Made by a program: the position numbers and the translations under genes | In this document: in pieces, positions 38,201 to 47,297 of the stretch | Position numbering within the stretch: position 1 is the stretch's first letter | How the letters are laid out: every line of letters starts with the position of its first letter | Source: Sarcocystis neurona | Taxonomy: Eukaryota > Apicomplexa > Conoidasida > Eucoccidiorida > Sarcocystidae | Direction: 5' to 3' | Length of the DNA: 64,000 nucleotides | Assembly: GCA_000727475.1 (NCBI GenBank) | Contig: KL647310.1 | Location: 124,001 to 188,000 of the forward strand | Notes under the pieces: generated by a model | Told to the model about the DNA's origin: nothing | The model's input: only the letters and a program-made list of their open reading frames with translations | Databases searched by the model: none

Positions 38201-41200
38201 ATGGAAAGCAAGCACGCATTCATAAAGCGATGGCCTTTGTATGCGCTTACGTGTGTGTGTGTACATGTCTATATATATATATATATGTGTCGTTCTTCGA
38301 AATTGTAGAAGAGGGCACGTGCGCATCCTACCGCGCGAAGCAGCACCGGTAAAGTACCCAGCTGCGACCTCAGGGCGGCGGCGTACGGTCGTTTGCTTGG
38401 TCCTTTCCATGATGCTCGCGCTGGTATAATGTCTGCAGAGATACATTCTGGACACCACGGATCTCCGAAGTTCGGTTGCTGCGTGAAACGCTCTTTCGAT
38501 GCCCCTGACGTCACTATCTTATTGAGCTCTCCTCACCCGCGTACCATGCAACACGACGAAAATCAAGTACATTTGTACATTCGTATGTTTTATGGGAAAT
38601 GTGACAACATTTTTCAACTTAAAGGCGATAACGTGTACTCGTGCAGAAGGCCACTGTGGGCTTCACTGCTCGCTGTTGCGTACGCTCGCGAATGCAAGGA
38701 AGTGCGTAGAAACCAATACAATATACTGAGGCCTCTTGTTTCGAGTCTGCACATGCGGACAAAAACAAGTCCACGTATGTGTCCAAAGCTGCTGCACAGT
38801 AGTAAGCGGCTTTTGTCAACTCACAGGTGGGAAAACACGTTTGTACAACAGTCGCTGCCCCGGAAACGAGAGAACGCAAGACGCTAAAATGGTTGTGGCC
38901 ATCCCGTTTGTGTAGCTGCCCCTCTGAAACTGTCTACTTATCGTCGTAGGTCAAGAGTGTGTGCGTAGCAGTCTCCTTGTTCACTCGTAGGATGACGAAG
39001 TGCGGTGCCCCACTGAACGATTTGTCACAGACAGCGGCCTGGGTGGTCCAAAGTGTACAGAGCATCCCTATTTTACCTCTGCAGACGAGACGCCTTCTGA
39101 CTTCAGAGACGCGAAGTGACAACAGCACCGATCCCGTGTCTGCGTACGTGTATACAAGTATGTTCATTTACATCGATACGTATGTATAAATACATGTGTA
39201 TACGTGTATATACCTATACGTGTGGAGATACAATCAGAAGTGTAGCATGTTCCCTTGCATTCGAACGAGTGACTGAACAGCAGCATGAAACCGGTTCACA
39301 GGGTCTCTACGTGGGCCCCCTCTCTTGTCTGCGCATCTGTAAGGTGTGATATGTATATGTATATATATATATGTTTATGTGTATAGCAAGTCGTACGTAC
39401 TTGCTAACTTTCAAGGCAGTCTTCTGTCTCCCTTCGCAGGATGAAGAGCCGCTGATACGAGAAGAGGCGGTCAGTTGTTGCAGCCACGTAATGGGGGGTC
39501 TGATAAACTCCAAGCTCTTCTGCCAGTGGCGTCGCCATTCCCACGCTTTGGAGCAGCGGCAGGAGTTGGAACAGCAGCGGCAGTACCGGGAGGGGCGCAA
39601 CGAACAACAACAAGCCGATCTCCACGACCGCCACGGGCACGCGCTACCGAAACAACCTTACCTGCAACAGAAGGAGCATATCAACAGTGCTTTCGTTTCC
39701 GAAGCGTGTGGGGGAAAACACCTGCGGAAAAGGGCCCTTAAGGGACAGCAGGAAAACGTGCGGGAGGAACAAGTGCAGGACAAAGAGAGCATGGAGCAGT
39801 CAACCCTCGTGCAGGGGCGAGATCCGCCGGAGGCGCCGCAGCTCTTCTCGTCGCTCACAGGAGCAGAGGTAGCGGGGAATGCTTCAGTGGCTGCGGCGTG
39901 GGAAACAACGCCTGCTCTAGAATCAGCTGTAACAGCAGGGGAATCATACAGAACACCTCCATTGGCTGCCAAACCGCTGCCTTCGGCTTTCACACGAGGG
40001 CCAACAAAAGGAAGTGTTCGGACAGCACCCTTCGTTCCACCGGCGAAAAAAGTGCTGGTCCTGATGCAGCGCCTGGAGCAAGTACTGCTGCTAGCGACGT
40101 GCACAAATACGCCGACGCGGGGTTGTGAGGCTTCGCTACTGCTGCAGTTGATCTTGGAAGTAATGGTGCAGGTAGGCGTCCTTTTATGATCGAGGAATTC
40201 CCCTGCAAGTGTTGCATCTTCCGCTGTTGCGGTTGTGCGGGTCAGAGATCCTGCGTACCATTCTTAGGCGGACGATTTCAGAATCCTCGGTAGCAACAAC
40301 GTAGCGTTTGCACTGCTGTTGTCCTTTACGTTGGTGCACAAGCCGCTGGATCAGCTGCAACGCGTGCTTGCCGGAGTGAGCCGCGGCCGCTTGAACGCTG
40401 GGAACAGCGTTGAAGTGGTACACATCTTACTGTTGGCTCGAAGGTTTCCTTCCCACTAATTCATTGTCGGATAGAGGCAGAGTGGATACGTATATGCACT
40501 TGTGCCCAGTGTCTGTGCACGGAGTCCGCGACCTGAGTGTAGAGTCTAATCCAACATTCACCCAGTCATCCAACGTAGCTCCCCGCCTGTGATGTCAGAA
40601 CGCAGCCATACGGAAGAACCGTGCTTCCACTACTGTCATTTTTAATAGCCAGGTGGACAGGATGTGCTGCTGCAGTCGTCGCACTGTAGGTTGCATTGTC
40701 GCAGGTGACAGCAAAGGTCTGTTCTTGCATCCATGTGTGCTGTGTTACTTGGTGGGGGGTCACTTATAAAGTAGCCTTACGGCAGCAGGTCACAAGGTGG
40801 ACAGTTGGGGTCAAAAAACAGTTAACTGTCTTCTCTGCAATGGCTGCTGCTGCAGCAGCTCCTGTTATAGTGGTTACCGCATCGTAGCAAAGCTACGTCA
40901 GTGTACAGCTGCTGAAAGTGTTGCTGCTGCACTGATAACCGTGCGACATGTCCAGGTGTTTCCGGCGGGACAAGCTTATCAGCTGCTGTGGGAGCTGGTT
41001 ATTGCGTCTGCTGGCGACAAGAGGGACAGAAATATCCGAAGTTTCTGTTTTTATAAATTTCACGTGCTGCTCCCCCCGCGTGGAAGTGATGAAGCTGATC
41101 GTGTAGGTGCCATTGGTGCGGCTACCACTGCTGCCGCTCTACCCCACAGAAGCCCAGATGTCACAAGCGCAGCCGCCGCAAACACTGGCGCTGTTAGTGC

Positions 41201-44200
41201 CGCCGCTGTCGCCTACGAAAGCTGGACAGCTTGTGACAACACAGCTACTACACAACGTTCGCGACTCTTTTTTCCGAATCCAGGGGCAGCCGGAGGGAGG
41301 TCACCCAAGGAACCAGCGGTAGCAAGAGAGGCGATCGCAGAAGAAGCAGGGGAACAAGAAGCGGTTCATAAGCGAACCGTTGTAAGATCACAAGAGGCGG
41401 GGACGGAAAGCGGTCGAGCCGTGCCAGGAACGGCAGAGGCGCCGACAGAACAGACAGCTCCTCCAGAGGTAAAAGAAGCGGAAGAGGCACGTGCGGCAGA
41501 AGAGACACACGCAGCAGAAGCGGCAGAGGCAGTTGCGTCGCCAGAGATAAAGAAACGAACTGCAGCACCAACGAAAGATACACAACCGAAATTGACTGCA
41601 ACACCATCAGCAGCAGGCGCGGGCGAGAGACCTCTCTTCGACGAGGAACCGGCAAATCTACACGCGGAGGAAGTTCTTCTTGGGCAGAGTGCCGCACGCC
41701 ATCTGCTTCTTAGCCTTTCTGAGGCAACGATTTTTCTATGGAATAGGACAACACGTGAAACCGTTGCAGCAGGCAATCGTTCCGTTGCGGCGGCAGCTGC
41801 TGCTCTCTCTGAAGGTGCAGCTGCGGAGACCGCTGAAAGAGATGGGGGCCTTACGAAGTTGCTGGACACGGCCGCAGCTCAGTCTCAGCACCAGCCACCA
41901 CACAGACAACAGCCACTGTCACCGCAGTCGTCAACCACGTGCACACCGCAGCGAACGCAGCAGGGTGAAGACCGGCAACATGACCAGGATCGATTTCAAC
42001 TCCTGCATGGACTGCTCTGGGATGGCCTCCGTGTCGAGAAGCTGCGGTTTCTTTGGAGTCTCCGCAGAGCTACGCAGACGGTGGCAGGAGAACTGGAAGA
42101 TGCGCGCCTGTGTCTGGAGCTGATGACTTTGCAGCGCATCATCTGGGTATGTCTCGCCGCTGTGTGCGCACTTGCGAACGCCAGTACACTGTAGCGTAGT
42201 GAATACGTGTGTAAGGACTTCAAGCGATTCTGCGCAAGTGGGTGCCGCTCGTTGTGTGTTTCTGTGTAGATGCATATGCGTATATATATGTATGTGTATG
42301 CACGTGCGGTCACCTTTTTATAGATGTACACGTGTGTTTTAATAGCTTGCACGGTGCCTGTTACGTGTGCATAGACCTCATCTTACCTGCGGACCCGTTA
42401 GAGATGCGCGTCGCGTTCGTTTTCATGTTTATCGTACGTCCTCTTGAAGGTGTTTGCCCCTCACCCGGAAAGAAGTGGGCGACGCATGTAGCTACGTCTT
42501 CTTGACGTTGTTTGTCCCTTACCGGAAAAGAAGTGGGCAATGCGTATAGCTTGCACAAATGTCCGATTGTGTCGATCATTTTTGTCCATGCAGGAGCCTG
42601 CGGTCGTACGTGTCTATTGGGATGTTCGTAACCACACAATTAGCTGGCTGCCTCTAAACTGTGCTGCACCTCCCTAACAGTAACAGAGTGATCACGTAAG
42701 TAAATATGTGTATCTGCTCGTAGTGATTGTGTGGGAGAGCGAGGTATACTTGCTGATATTTCGGGTAATGCTTCGTCTTCGGTGTGTGAAACAGCACTTT
42801 TGTTGGTCGCCAGTTCGAGTGCTAATGATAAGTGTCTGCGTTTGCTAGTGGCGGGGGTCCTGGTGGCATTTTCTCCACCGCTGTGCAATTATGCAGTCGC
42901 AGAAGTGCCTCCTAGGTGCACGAAGGTTCGTGCTACTGATTCTTTGTCTTCGAGAGTGCCCACGGACAGTGGGCGTACTTGTGGTTTTTCAGTTGCCCTT
43001 GTTTCATGCTGCTTCCTTTCTCTGTTTAATACTTTGTTATATATATATATATATCTTATGTGACTCCGCTGTCGCTATATGTTAGTTGCTTTCGGTAACG
43101 ACGAGCCGGAACACTATGCACGTGCCATGCTGGTACCGTTTGACCTAACGACTGATAAGATGACGAGTCAGGCTCAATGACCATTTCTTGCCAAGACTGT
43201 AGGTCGTGAGCTTTTTGAGGAAACAATTTAGCAGGGGGCGGCCTACGTGAAGGCTGCACCATTAAAAGTGATACCGTACTGCATCGTGAGATCGGTTTCC
43301 GATTGTGACGGTGATAGTGCTGGTTCTGGTATCCTGTTTCCTTAGTACGTGGGTGCGAGTGTAGTTCTGTCGGTGGTTGTATGTGAGGACCGATGCACGT
43401 GTATGCTGAGCGAACTAGACGCTGTTGCAGTGTGTTGCCCGCGGCTGCGAAAAAGCCGAGGCGCACGTTTGCTCAGAAGTGACTGCTGTTGCTGCTGCGG
43501 CCGTTAAAGATGCCTGAGTTGCGTTTTCTGCAGTGCCGCGTATCCCTGAAGGCTCACTTTTCTATGACAGCTACTGCGAGACTTCTCCAACCGCTCTACG
43601 CGGCGCGTATTTATAACCTGTAAAGCGAGGTACTCTGTCTCGTATCCAAAATGCGTGTGGCGCTTTTGTTGTTGTTCGGATTTTTCAGGGGCAATGCAGC
43701 GGAAGCGTGTCCAAGGAGAGTGGCGCTACCTCTTTTTATCTGCTGCCGCAACTGGGAGTGGAACACCAACAGCAAGAAACAGAAGAAAAAGAGTTTTGGA
43801 TGCACAGGATGAGTCAGGGAGAGAAGCCGGATTCGTTTAATACAAGTTGGAAGTTCGGGCCAGATGAAAATAGTAGCTCCCATGCGAAGGTTGGATGTAC
43901 CTTGTCGAAAGGATACCGTTCTGACGTCACGGTGTCCGCTACTGGACCAGGGGAGCGCGCGGTGTCCGTACACTGCACGCAGCAGTGGCTGTTCCAGCCC
44001 TTTGTTGTATTGCTGCTTAAAACTGGACTTTTGCTGCTGCTTGTTCCTCCTGTAGTGTTTGCAGCTATGACAACGAGGAGGCACTCTACACAGTACATTA
44101 GCAACTTTGAAGCTAGCAGGAAGTGTGGTAGGCCAAGCAAGCAGGACACGAGTACGAAGTACAGCAGCAACAGGAACAACGATAGCGACGAACGCGACAT

Positions 44201-45032
44201 TGCGTGCAGCAAGCGACCCGTGTGTACGCAGGAGACGAGCAGAAGACGCCAGTGCTGCAGCAGCGAACACGCCAGCAAGGCCGGAGGATTAGACTATTGT
44301 CTTGCGGATCTTCGCAAAAGACATCGTGGCAAAAATTTTGGCAGCCGTAACATAGGCGCGGAAGTCGCAGACACCGCAGAGTTTAGCTGCGTGCAAAGCA
44401 GGGAGAGAACCCGCCAGCCACACAAGTCCGCCGGGAGACATAAATGTACGTACGGAGGTGTATACTGTTTACGATGTAGTCAATTAAGGAATACGGTGAA
44501 AGATGTGTGTAAGAAGGTTTTGGAGCTGCATGCGGCTTTCCAGCGCCAAGTTGCCCAAAATTGCGTGCCTCACTGGTTGATCCTCCACATTACTGCCGCG
44601 CTTGCAAGCTACTCTAATTTGCTGCTGCTCGCGTTCTCTTTGCAAGAGCAGTACGAAGAAACACAGCAGGGTAGGCGGCCGTCGGGGGATCAGGAGACTC
44701 ACCAGCAGCAGCGACAGCTGGGGCAAGAACACCAGCATGACGAGCCACAGAGTCAGTGTTCAGAGCCGCATGTTCCCGGTGGGATATTAAAAGTAAATGC
44801 AAAGTGTCTGGCTGCGAGGTGCTCAAGTGTGGGGGCAGAAGGAAAAGGTTTGGAAGATGCGGAGCGTGGGGGCGAAGCACTTACGGAAGAAACCATCTTG
44901 TTTTCCTCAGTGGATACTCTGGCTTACGCATCACAAGCGGGCTCTGCTCTAGCAGCTGCACTGCTGTATGCGCTGCCTCCTGGCGAAACCTCTTTTTTTG
45001 GAAATGCAGGAAGCACGTCCCACGCTTTTTAG
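12945..45032 (+). CDS. Giant THADA/Trm732-like armadillo-repeat protein (DUF2428)
   Basis: Gene model spanning 32 kb. Exons: 12945-23217, 26129-26647, 27783-28097, 28912-29591, 31516-36204, 37211-37543, 39440-40171, 40268-40375, 40956-42146, 43689-45032. Phases agree at every junction and sum to 6,727 codons plus stop. THADA-family landmarks appear in the family's order: a helical block near residue 1,430 (AVYLALQSLLPAIGAEWL), DEDVRMPLLRLLVLL near 2,200, SPWPQQRATALKILRLFP near 2,576, the DUF2428 block from about 3,340 to 3,930, then VFHVRVLAARTLSSWL and DEEPLIREEAV. Family members (yeast Trm732, human THADA) are cytosolic helical-repeat proteins; Trm732 partners Trm7 to 2'-O-methylate tRNA position 32. 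Human THADA has about 1,950 residues, so this copy is greatly expanded, mainly by Gln, Ala and Ser/Asn runs between helices. The start ATG (12945, GAAG before it) is the first in frame; extra 5' exons are possible. Exons 8 and 9 have the least certain limits. Confidence 0.85.
23218..26128 (+). other. THADA-like gene intron 1
   Basis: GTATAC..TTTTCAG, 2.9 kb. It contains AT/GT microsatellites at 23,290-23,370 and 25,740-25,800 and otherwise mixed sequence with no protein resemblance. The join rebuilds the expected family motif RHPGA across the junction, so an additional exon inside is unlikely. Confidence 0.85.
23290..23375. repeat. ATATAC/GTGTGT microsatellite in THADA-like intron 1
   Basis: TATATATGTATATACC and GTGTGTGTGG steps. 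They extend the open frame of exon 1 artificially beyond the true donor at 23218. Confidence 0.85.
26129..26647 (+). CDS. THADA-like gene exon 2 (DUF2428 core)
   Basis: Joined to exon 1 it reads LSCRHPGAMDSLFDCLSGVC, which matches the DUF2428 pattern of an Arg-His pair, Gly-Ala and a following hydrophobic helix. It continues with ALPYAWVDSLLQLLLPP and, after an Ala/Gly/Pro-rich insertion of about 90 residues, RKSASLGLAFVAIL. This last block corresponds to the highly conserved R-R-S-A-G-L-P segment of THADA proteins. Here Arg-Lys replaces Arg-Arg and Leu-Gly-Leu replaces Gly-Leu-Pro. The donor is ACAG/GTGACG. Confidence 0.88.
26648..27782 (+). other. THADA-like gene intron 2
   Basis: GTGACG..CCTGCAG, 1.1 kb. 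TA/TATG microsatellites lie at 26,675-26,700 and 27,285-27,355. CTG-type triplets on the sense strand (27,555-27,650) come close to the acceptor. Confidence 0.8.
27783..28097 (+). CDS. THADA-like gene exon 3
   Basis: It adds 104 full codons. An Ala/Gly/Arg-rich insertion leads to LLLLKTMGVLLPLAEG, equivalent to the helix preceding the conserved Val-His-Ala-Leu-Asn segment in THADA. Both flanking phases (2 bases in, 1 base out) match exons 2 and 4. The donor is GAAG/GTGCGA; an alternative GT at 28063 would break the frame. Confidence 0.82.
28098..28911 (+). other. THADA-like gene intron 3
   Basis: GTGCGA..GTCACAG, 814 bp, of ordinary mixed sequence with GTGTGT-type stretches. No exon-like signal seen. 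Confidence 0.75.
28912..29591 (+). CDS. THADA-like gene exon 4 (end of DUF2428)
   Basis: It opens with RVHAVNAIRAILRSSAL, which matches the conserved V-H-A-L-N-x-L-R-A-L-F segment of the family. An Ala/Thr-rich insertion of about 150 residues (29,020-29,500) follows. The exon closes with RNASSLLLVAAVRRLAGK, equivalent to the W-A-V-R-N-S-S-T-L-L-F block of THADA. The acceptor is TTTTTGTCACAG and the donor is AACGAG/GTAACA, in phase 0. Confidence 0.88.
29592..31515 (+). other. THADA-like gene intron 4
   Basis: GTAACA..CCTTCAG, 1.9 kb. It contains an 85-bp imperfect tandem duplication (about 30195-30364). From 30,440 to 31,480 there is a dense CTG/CTC/TTG-rich stretch leading up to the acceptor. 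Short Leu/Cys-rich open frames in it are products of that repeat composition. Confidence 0.75.
30195..30364 (+). repeat. 85-bp imperfect tandem duplication
   Basis: Two copies start at 30195 and 30280. They share GACACCTGCGTCTT, then TGTGTTCTGCTG, a TTATT..TTA/AATTA AT-rich core and CGNTGGCGACNGCGTT, with scattered substitutions and no other copy noticed in the window. Confidence 0.8.
31516..36204 (+). CDS. THADA-like gene exon 5 (4.7 kb, Ala-rich)
   Basis: It supplies 1,563 codons in phase 0 at both ends (CCTTCAG acceptor, CAGG/GTAAGA donor). After a run of eight Gln comes LQRSPELLQLLLHVLL, matching the family's F-F-x-R-Y-P-x-L segment. Further blocks are LLLLSRLDFSSFATP, VFHVRVLAARTLSSWL and, near the end, QNWVCCLLRCSEPRAEV and KLRRAAVR. 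Between these, Ala is the dominant filler (GCA/GCG-rich), in contrast to the Gln-rich filler of exon 1. The exon could start a few codons later at another AG, but this is the phase-0 choice. Confidence 0.82.
36205..37210 (+). other. THADA-like gene intron 5
   Basis: GTAAGA..TATACAG, 1.0 kb. It has a TA microsatellite at 36,430-36,445, a GT run at 37,027-37,044 and a few CTG-type triplets in the 3' half. Confidence 0.75.
37211..37543 (+). CDS. THADA-like gene exon 6
   Basis: A phase-0 exon of 111 codons, opening DSVFSCYKYM and ending KIWRAMMTLLQ. Joined to exon 7 it reads WRAMMTLLQDEEPLIREEAV, which matches the C-terminal THADA pattern of a Trp-led helix, L-L-Q-D-E-D/E and a V/I-R-x-x-A helix. 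A short Ala run lies in the middle. The donor CTGCAG/GTCCGT is weak but is required by the match. Confidence 0.82.
37544..39439 (+). other. THADA-like gene intron 6
   Basis: GTCCGT..TTCGCAG, 1.9 kb. It begins with 300 bp of GTGTGT/GTATGT microsatellite (37,565-37,860), has another TA tract at 38,270-38,288 and AT/GTATAC steps at 39,175-39,385. Open frames crossing it on either strand (for example 37760-38458 minus, 38393-38887 plus) show no family resemblance. Confidence 0.75.
37565..37860. repeat. GTGTGT/GTATGT microsatellite in THADA-like intron 6
   Basis: Roughly 300 bp of degenerate GT-rich steps directly after the donor at 37544. Confidence 0.85.
39440..40171 (+). CDS. THADA-like gene exon 7
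   Basis: A phase-0 exon of 244 codons, starting DEEPLIREEAVSCCSHVMGG, the helix pair that follows L-L-Q in the family. The middle is Gln/Glu/Arg-rich and probably a coiled or disordered insertion (39,540-39,830). The end returns to helix-like KKVLVLMQRLEQVLLLA and LLLQLILEVMVQ before GTAGGC. Confidence 0.82.
40268..40375 (+). CDS. THADA-like gene exon 8 (small)
   Basis: A short open stretch without its own start codon reads ADDFRILGSNNVAFALLLSF and continues VHKPLDQLQRVLAG. It is preceded by an acceptor (CATTCTTAG) in phase 0, 96 bp after the exon 7 donor. GTGAGC at 40376 is the stronger donor; GTG/GTACAC at 40418 is also in phase 0 and would add 14 codons. Composition is helix-like and non-repetitive, which fits the end of the armadillo solenoid. 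Confidence 0.6.
40956..42146 (+). CDS. THADA-like gene exon 9
   Basis: The frame runs from about 40797 to the donor TCTGG/GTATGT. The start is placed at the phase-0 acceptor GTCCAG before VFPAGQAYQLLWELV; an acceptor at TACGTCAG (40896 start) is also in phase. Helical N- and C-terminal parts (ARHLLLSLSEATIFLW near 41,700 and LRVEKLRFLWSLRRATQ near 42,030) flank an Ala/Glu-rich insertion at 41,300-41,620. Confidence 0.7.
42147..43688 (+). other. THADA-like gene intron 9
   Basis: GTATGT..TTTTTCAG, 1.5 kb. It contains a 58-bp imperfect tandem duplication (42435-42550) and a TA microsatellite at 43,038-43,056. No coding signal seen. Confidence 0.75.
42435..42550 (+). repeat. 58-bp imperfect tandem duplication
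   Basis: Two copies offset by exactly 58 bp. Shared landmarks TACGTC, GTTTG, AGAAGTGGGC and TAGCT recur at that spacing with about ten differences. Confidence 0.85.
43689..45032 (+). CDS. THADA-like gene exon 10 (C-terminus)
   Basis: The acceptor is GGATTTTTCAG in phase 0; the exon has 447 codons and then TAG. The first 270 residues are Ser/Arg/Asn-rich with little repetition and include one strongly hydrophobic stretch (VVLLLKTGLLLLLVPPVVFA, about 44,005-44,064) that could be buried or membrane-associated. The closing helices (VKDVCKKVLELHAAFQRQVA and WLILHITAALASYSNLLLLA) look like the end of the helical solenoid. A Gln/His-rich loop and a final LAYASQAGSALAAALLYALP helix follow. Human THADA ends with comparable helices. 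The exon is certain as an open frame; its membership rests on phase and position. Confidence 0.7.
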   Translation, partial: GQCSGSVSKESGATSFYLLPQLGVEHQQQETEEKEFWMHRMSQGEKPDSFNTSWKFGPDENSSSHAKVGCTLSKGYRSDVTVSATGPGERAVSVHCTQQWLFQPFVVLLLKTGLLLLLVPPVVFAAMTTRRHSTQYISNFEASRKCGRPSKQDTSTKYSSNRNNDSDERDIACSKRPVCTQETSRRRQCCSSEHASKAGGLDYCLADLRKRHRGKNFGSRNIGAEVADTAEFSCVQSRERTRQPHKSAGRHKCTYGGVYCLRCSQLRNTVKDVCKKVLELHAAFQRQVAQNCVPHWLILHITAALASYSNLLLLAFSLQEQYEETQQGRRPSGDQETHQQQRQLGQEHQHDEPQSQCSEPHVPGGILKVNAKCLAARCSSVGAEGKGLEDAERGGEALTEETILFSSVDTLAYASQAGSALAAALLYALPPGETSFFGNAGSTSHAF

Positions 45033-47297
45033 CGTGGGCTCTGCATTATTGCCTGTGAAACAGTTATAATGTAAACTCTTCCTTGTTAAAGTGGCCCAGA
45101 AGCCTGAGGCGACAAGACACATCTGCGCGAAGTCTGTTTTATGCGCAAGAGATTCTGCTCCATTTTCTAAGTGACGCTGCTGCACTTGATTCATTGACCG
45201 TGAGTGTAAAGTTTTAGAGACTGACCAGCCCGTGTGCTCCTACGCACGGATGCCGGTAAGCAAGCTTTTGTGTTCTCAGGCTGTGCGACTATGCAGCGTA
45301 CGTTTTCGGTACACTACATCGGCACAGTTGAATGTTCCGGCATAGCTAGTCATCTCATCTCTGTGGTTTCACGTCTGATGTTCGTACAGGCGCTTGCGCA
45401 AAGTGTATACTTTGATTAATACCGGCTGTTTTTTTGAATGTGTTGTGGACGTGGGACTACAGTTGACAACATTGAGGAGACACCAGTGGTTGTGGCGAAG
45501 TTGTGGAGGAAGCTGTTCAAATCAAAGCTGTTTCTTTGCCGTGGAGAATCCTGATTAGCTGGGAACGCAATATTCTCCTGAGGTGGCATAAGCTAGTTAC
45601 AGTCCTCAACTGCTAGTCAACTGGTGCACAATGTAAAAGCCCACCAAGTAGACGACCCTCTTCTATTTATCTCCTCTTCTCCTTCTCACAAAAAACAAAC
45701 ATCTCTGCACGCAATTTTTTTCCCGTGCATAATTTCCACGAAGGCGCATTGCTTGTTATTTTGTGCGGGGAGTATACGTAGTGTGTACACAGGCGTATGT
45801 GTACACGTGTACAAACTGAGCAGACCGAATTTTCTGAGTGAACGCGTGTCCGTGACCGGAAGAGCAGACAATCACATGCGCGGCGGTATTAGACGTAAGT
45901 CTGTTATCTCTTCGCCCCTCCCTCCCCGCCCGTGTGTGTTTCCGCCGGACGGTGAGGGGAACAGAAAGAAGATAACAGAGCGCGACAGATTGTACCAAGG
46001 AGGAGAGATACAGAGCAGGCCAGAAGCCCCTCCCTGTTGCTGCGAGCCACCTGGATTCCTTCTATGTGTCTGATCGAGTGGACCGTACTTAAACGACCAG
46101 GCTGGCATATGGAGCTTCCTTGTGCCTACGTAGATGGGAGTGTGTCGCATTTGTTTCGGAATATCTGCTGACATTCAGGTGCACGTTCTCTGACCAGAGA
46201 ACTGTAAGATGCACACAAGAACGGCTTCGCGCCATTCATCCCATGAATGCAGCCCCAAAATGCAGCTACTCAAGAGGCAGTGTTGATCGAATGTGTATGT
46301 CTGCAACAGGATTATGCGCAGATTGAAGTTACACTGAGGCGCTGCCGCGTGCCAGCGTCGGCGCCTCTCTAACGTGTGATGTGCGGGTGTCTGATCTACG
46401 CCCAGCGTCGTGACTGATACTCAACATGTCCCTGTTTTGAATGCTGTCGTCTGTGTCAATTATAATTTATTCTCCTGTGTAGACATTCCGTGCGTTACTG
46501 TTGGAAACGCCTAGGGTACAGGTGAATCCATGTAGTACACATTCACCAACCTATGTAGGTCGCACTCTCCAGGGTCGCTCAGTAGGGCGCCTGCACTCTT
46601 GTGTCGTGGTAACGTGTCTGTAGCTTTGTTTGAAGGCCGTGCTGTGCCACTCGGGAGAGCTGATCCGCTTAGTGGCTCCCGTGTAAGGCTCAAGTCTCGT
46701 CGGTCGACAGTCACTGCCTTTATTTTTGAACCCCTAAAGCAGCCCGATAACGCGGCTGCGTACCAAGACGATCTAAATTGCTGATGTACAAGCAGAAGCA
46801 ACGAGGGAGAATACCCGAGTACACTTACAACACGGTGCATCACCGTCAGATCCATCGGCTTCAGATTGTCAGTTGTCGGGGTTGATAGCAGAGACGCTCA
46901 CAGCCTCGCATTTTGATCCCCACTGCCCCAAACTGCTACAGCAGGAGTCGACGTGCTCTTTTTTATTCCTGCTGTCCCGTCCGACGCTCAACCTGTTCTT
47001 TTAGGACAAGAACATTTTGTAAGAGTGATCCAGTGCGACAATCAGCCATCCGCAGCATCTACGTGAAAGACGCAGTTTTCAGTTAACTCTGCGCTGGCGC
47101 TGGTCTTCTCGCGCGTGCGATGTATCCCGAGACTCTTTGTCTACAATTATCCGTCTCTCAGCGCAGTTGCCTGAGCTCCCACCGGGACGGTGCACGTGCT
47201 GTTTTCGACGCTGCTTCGGTTGTTTTTTGATCTTCAGACGCCTATACCATTGTCTTTTGCGGAATTGGAATTCTTACTGCTGCCTTCCGCGGCCCTG
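45033..47297. other. Intergenic, between converging gene ends
   Basis: It separates the 3' end of the plus-strand THADA-like gene from the 3' end of the minus-strand 48758-47298 gene. I see no coding signal or repeat of note. Short open frames at 45624-46073 (plus) and 46511-46855 (minus) are unsupported. Confidence 0.5.

Noticed and set aside
37760..38458. 232-codon minus-strand frame
   Set aside because: It overlaps the GT microsatellite of THADA-like intron 6. His/Thr-rich composition and no similarity suggest chance openness.
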